NCBI RefSeq assembly: GCF_048268525.1
Contig: NZ_JBLWVH010000005.1
Coordinates: forward strand, 79,366 to 143,365
Origin: Maricaulis sp048268525
GTDB taxonomy: Bacteria; Pseudomonadota; Alphaproteobacteria; Caulobacterales; Maricaulaceae
Direction: 5' to 3'
DNA: 64,000 nucleotides
A model generated the notes under the pieces. The model searched no databases. It was not told the DNA's origin and saw only the letters and a list, made by a program, of their open reading frames with translations. Below are positions 62,095 through 64,000 of this stretch, in pieces. Made by a program: the position numbers and the translations under genes. Position 1 is the stretch's first letter. The number at the start of each line of letters is the position of its first letter.

Positions 62095-63885
62095 TCAGGC
62101 CGGGAGCAGGTCAAACGGCGCCGTCACCCGCACGTCATCACTCTCGAACGGTTCGACGCCGTGCCACAGGAAAGACGGGAACACGATCGCGAAACCGGGT
62201 TCGGGCCGGATATAGCGCTCCGCCGGAATCTCCAGTCCAGGCAGCCCTGGTACGCCCAGCCGTAACCACCCCGCACGCTCGCCGGACATCACTGATTCCG
62301 GTACGCTGACGTAATAACTTGCGCTGACCCAGCCCGCTGGATGGACATGATCGACATGACCGCCGCCTGACTTGAGCCGAACCGACCAGGCCCCCGCAAG
62401 TCTTGCCCGGCCCGTATTACGGCCGAGAAATGGATGCGTCGGGTCGTCTGGCAACTCGGCCAGGTATCTCGCCGCCAGGCCTTCCAGGGCAGCGGCAAGC
62501 GCGCGAATCACCGGATCATCCGAATTCCACAGGCGACCGGCGGATTGCGTCCCGCCGAACAATGTCTGCTCAAGCGGCGCAGCGCCATCGGCGTGAAGAC
62601 GCTCAATGCTCGCCGCCAGTGCTGCGTTGAAGGAATCCAGCGAATCAAAACCCGGCGGGGTTTCAATCCTCAGCTTGCGGGCGAAACGGTCATAGTCGCA
62701 CAGGCTCGCATAGCGAGGATCTCCCATCTGGCGCCAGGCAACCGATTTCAGGGCCAGGTGTTTTTGCAGGTGAGCGGCCGGCGCGGTGCACTCGAGCACG
62801 TCAGAAGCGCCAGCCCAGTCCTCGTTCACCAGCAAGGCCTCCGCCAGGACGTGCCGGGCGGTCCAGTCCGAACCGTTACAGATCCGGAATGCCAGCCGGG
62901 CATCAGCAAGCGCACCGGGAGGGTCTCCCGCCCGAAGGCACAGCTCGCTGCGGACCATCGCCGCCCGCATGGCCCCGGCGTCACGCGCCAGTGCGGCATT
63001 TGCCGCTGCTCGAGCCTCGTCCGGACGCCCCGAACGCATCAGCAGACGGGCCAGAACTTCATTGAGCCTCGGTTCATCGTGCGCCGCGATTCTGGCCCTC
63101 AAGGTGACGAAGGCTCCGTCCCCCTGCCCGGCCTCTGTCAGAAGCCCCGCGAGGTCAGTGTGGTAGCCTGGATCATCGGGCGCCAGCGCCAACGCCTGCC
63201 GATAGGCCCGTTCGGCACCTGTTACATCGAGACAGGTACGCAGGCTGTGCCCCAGCTGGGCATGGGCCTCGGCCAGTTCGGGTGCCAGATCACACGCCTT
63301 GCGCAAGTCTGCGCATGAGGCTTCGAGCTCCCCTGCCTCCCGGCGCAAGGCGCCGCGATTGATCAGCGGGAGGACCGCCTGCGGATCGGTGGCAATCGCC
63401 GAATCAAAAGCCAGACGGGCAGCGTCGTAATTCCCGGCACGCCGCTCGAGATTGCCCAGAGCGTTGAGCAATGAAACATGGTCGGGAAACTGCGCAAGAA
63501 TTTCCTCGATTGCGGTCCGCCCGGCCTCGACGTCATCGCCCTGTGAAAGGGTGAGCGCCAGGTTCAGTCTGGCATCGGCAAAACCAGGGGCAATCCGCAA
63601 TGCTTCGCGGTAGGCCGCGACCGCCGCATCCAGCCGGCCGGCACGCTGATGATGATTGCCAAGATTATTGTGGACCGCCTGCGGCTGTGGGTGACATTGG
63701 CCCGCCGCCTCGAAGTCGCTGACAGCACCGCCGTCGTCACCGCTTCGGCTCCGCGCCATAGCCCGAAGCATCAGGGCATCGGGCTGCTCGGGCGCATCGC
63801 CCAGTATCCGGTCGAGCATTGCGACCGCTTCGGCGAAGCGCCCTGCCTGCAGCAGGCCCGCGGCGCGCTGCAGCTCGACCATCAT
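62095..63885 (-). CDS. TPR protein with C-terminal 2OG-Fe(II) oxygenase domain
   Basis: A 596-residue protein. The N-terminal two thirds (about 1-370) are repeated helix pairs in the TPR pattern (for example GRLDAAVAAYREALRIAPGF and TGAERAYRQALALAPDDPGY). The C-terminal part (about 430-596) matches the 2OG-FeII_Oxy_5 type with a His-rich motif HVDHVHPAGW (510-519), WHGVEPF (574-580) and Arg586 as possible co-substrate ligand. Genes of this kind are often found next to TonB-dependent receptors in alphaproteobacteria, as here. A role in peptide or ligand modification is inferred. The start overlaps the upstream gene's stop (ATGA). Confidence 0.82.
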   Translation of the reverse strand: MMVELQRAAGLLQAGRFAEAVAMLDRILGDAPEQPDALMLRAMARSRSGDDGGAVSDFEAAGQCHPQPQAVHNNLGNHHQRAGRLDAAVAAYREALRIAPGFADARLNLALTLSQGDDVEAGRTAIEEILAQFPDHVSLLNALGNLERRAGNYDAARLAFDSAIATDPQAVLPLINRGALRREAGELEASCADLRKACDLAPELAEAHAQLGHSLRTCLDVTGAERAYRQALALAPDDPGYHTDLAGLLTEAGQGDGAFVTLRARIAAHDEPRLNEVLARLLMRSGRPDEARAAANAALARDAGAMRAAMVRSELCLRAGDPPGALADARLAFRICNGSDWTARHVLAEALLVNEDWAGASDVLECTAPAAHLQKHLALKSVAWRQMGDPRYASLCDYDRFARKLRIETPPGFDSLDSFNAALAASIERLHADGAAPLEQTLFGGTQSAGRLWNSDDPVIRALAAALEGLAARYLAELPDDPTHPFLGRNTGRARLAGAWSVRLKSGGGHVDHVHPAGWVSASYYVSVPESVMSGERAGWLRLGVPGLPGLEIPAERYIRPEPGFAIVFPSFLWHGVEPFESDDVRVTAPFDLLPA

Positions 63886-64000
63886 GACCCGGCCTTGCCG
63901 CCACCGCCGAACAGGCGCCGCCAGAAGCCACCACCGGTGTCGGCCGGGTCCGCGACTTCAGGAGCGACGGTCGTGGTCGCTGCGAGCGTTTCGGGCGCGC
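63882..64000 (-). CDS. C-terminal tail of an unidentified gene (5' part outside window)
   Basis: The last 38 codons of a minus-strand gene that continues beyond the window: APETLAATTTVAPEV, then a Gly-rich end FWRRLFGGGGKAGS and TGA at 63882-63884. The stop overlaps the start of the TPR-oxygenase gene by four bases (ATGA), so it is cotranscribed and translationally coupled. A Gly-rich, Trp/Arg tail alone does not identify the family. Confidence 0.7.
   Translation of the reverse strand, partial: APETLAATTTVAPEVADPADTGGGFWRRLFGGGGKAGS

Overview
The window comes from a GC-rich alphaproteobacterium. It is most likely a prosthecate, CtrA-controlled member of the Caulobacterales/Maricaulales group, resembling Maricaulis. 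That placement is inference from several features: an SpmX-type muramidase-domain protein, a CtrA-like TTAA-N7-CTAA-N7-TTAA site, TonB-dependent receptor and 2OG-oxygenase genes, the alphaproteobacterial order tRNA-Trp-secE-nusG-rplKA, rplJL, rpoBC, rpsL-rpsG-fusA-tuf, S10-spc-alpha, and F1-ATPase chaperone ATP12 encoded next to a HAD phosphatase.

The left part (about 1-12.3 kb) is mixed accessory and housekeeping DNA. It holds an SpmX-like protein cut by the window edge, a secreted six-repeat Kelch protein, the Mg2+ transporter MgtE, a membrane protein, tRNA-Leu(GAG), an orphan FliN-like SpoA protein divergent from lipB, two small membrane proteins, the biotin-carrying alpha subunit of propionyl-CoA carboxylase, a K+-channel-like protein, a membrane protein and a fatty acid desaturase. 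The beta subunit pccB lies 4.2 kb further on.

The stretch between the desaturase and pccB (12.27-13.95 kb) looks like a small genomic islet. A YefM-YoeB toxin-antitoxin pair with its operator-promoter is bracketed by two direct copies of a roughly 265-bp palindromic repeat, followed by an AT-richer orphan membrane protein. The two repeat copies differ at four positions in one palindrome arm, and every change is matched in the other arm.

The region from 14 to 27.1 kb carries a CelD/BioF2-like acyltransferase, GrpB, a 2OG-Fe(II) oxygenase, ATP12 plus HAD phosphatase, DUF1244, a secreted protein, RluC plus CrcB, a 34-residue membrane peptide under a possible CtrA site, a DUF6624 secreted protein, RarA, a VOC protein and a Do-like periplasmic protease.

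The region from 27.1 to 57.7 kb is one long minus-strand block for translation and transcription. In transcription order it reads tRNA-Trp, secE, nusG, rplK, rplA, rplJ, rplL, rpoB, rpoC, a terminator, a promoter, rpsL, rpsG, fusA, tuf, rpsJ, then the S10, spc (with secY and adk) and alpha (rpsM, rpsK, rpoA, rplQ) operons, closed by a strong terminator. The right end (57.8-64 kb) has a methyltransferase, a large TonB-dependent receptor, a TPR plus 2OG-Fe(II) oxygenase protein and the tail of one more gene, all on the minus strand.

I found no CRISPR array, integrase, transposase gene or rRNA gene. The best candidates for something undescribed are the covarying repeat pair around the toxin-antitoxin module, the SpmX homologue with a duplicated DLPxGMGLG motif, and the CtrA-site/34-residue peptide unit.
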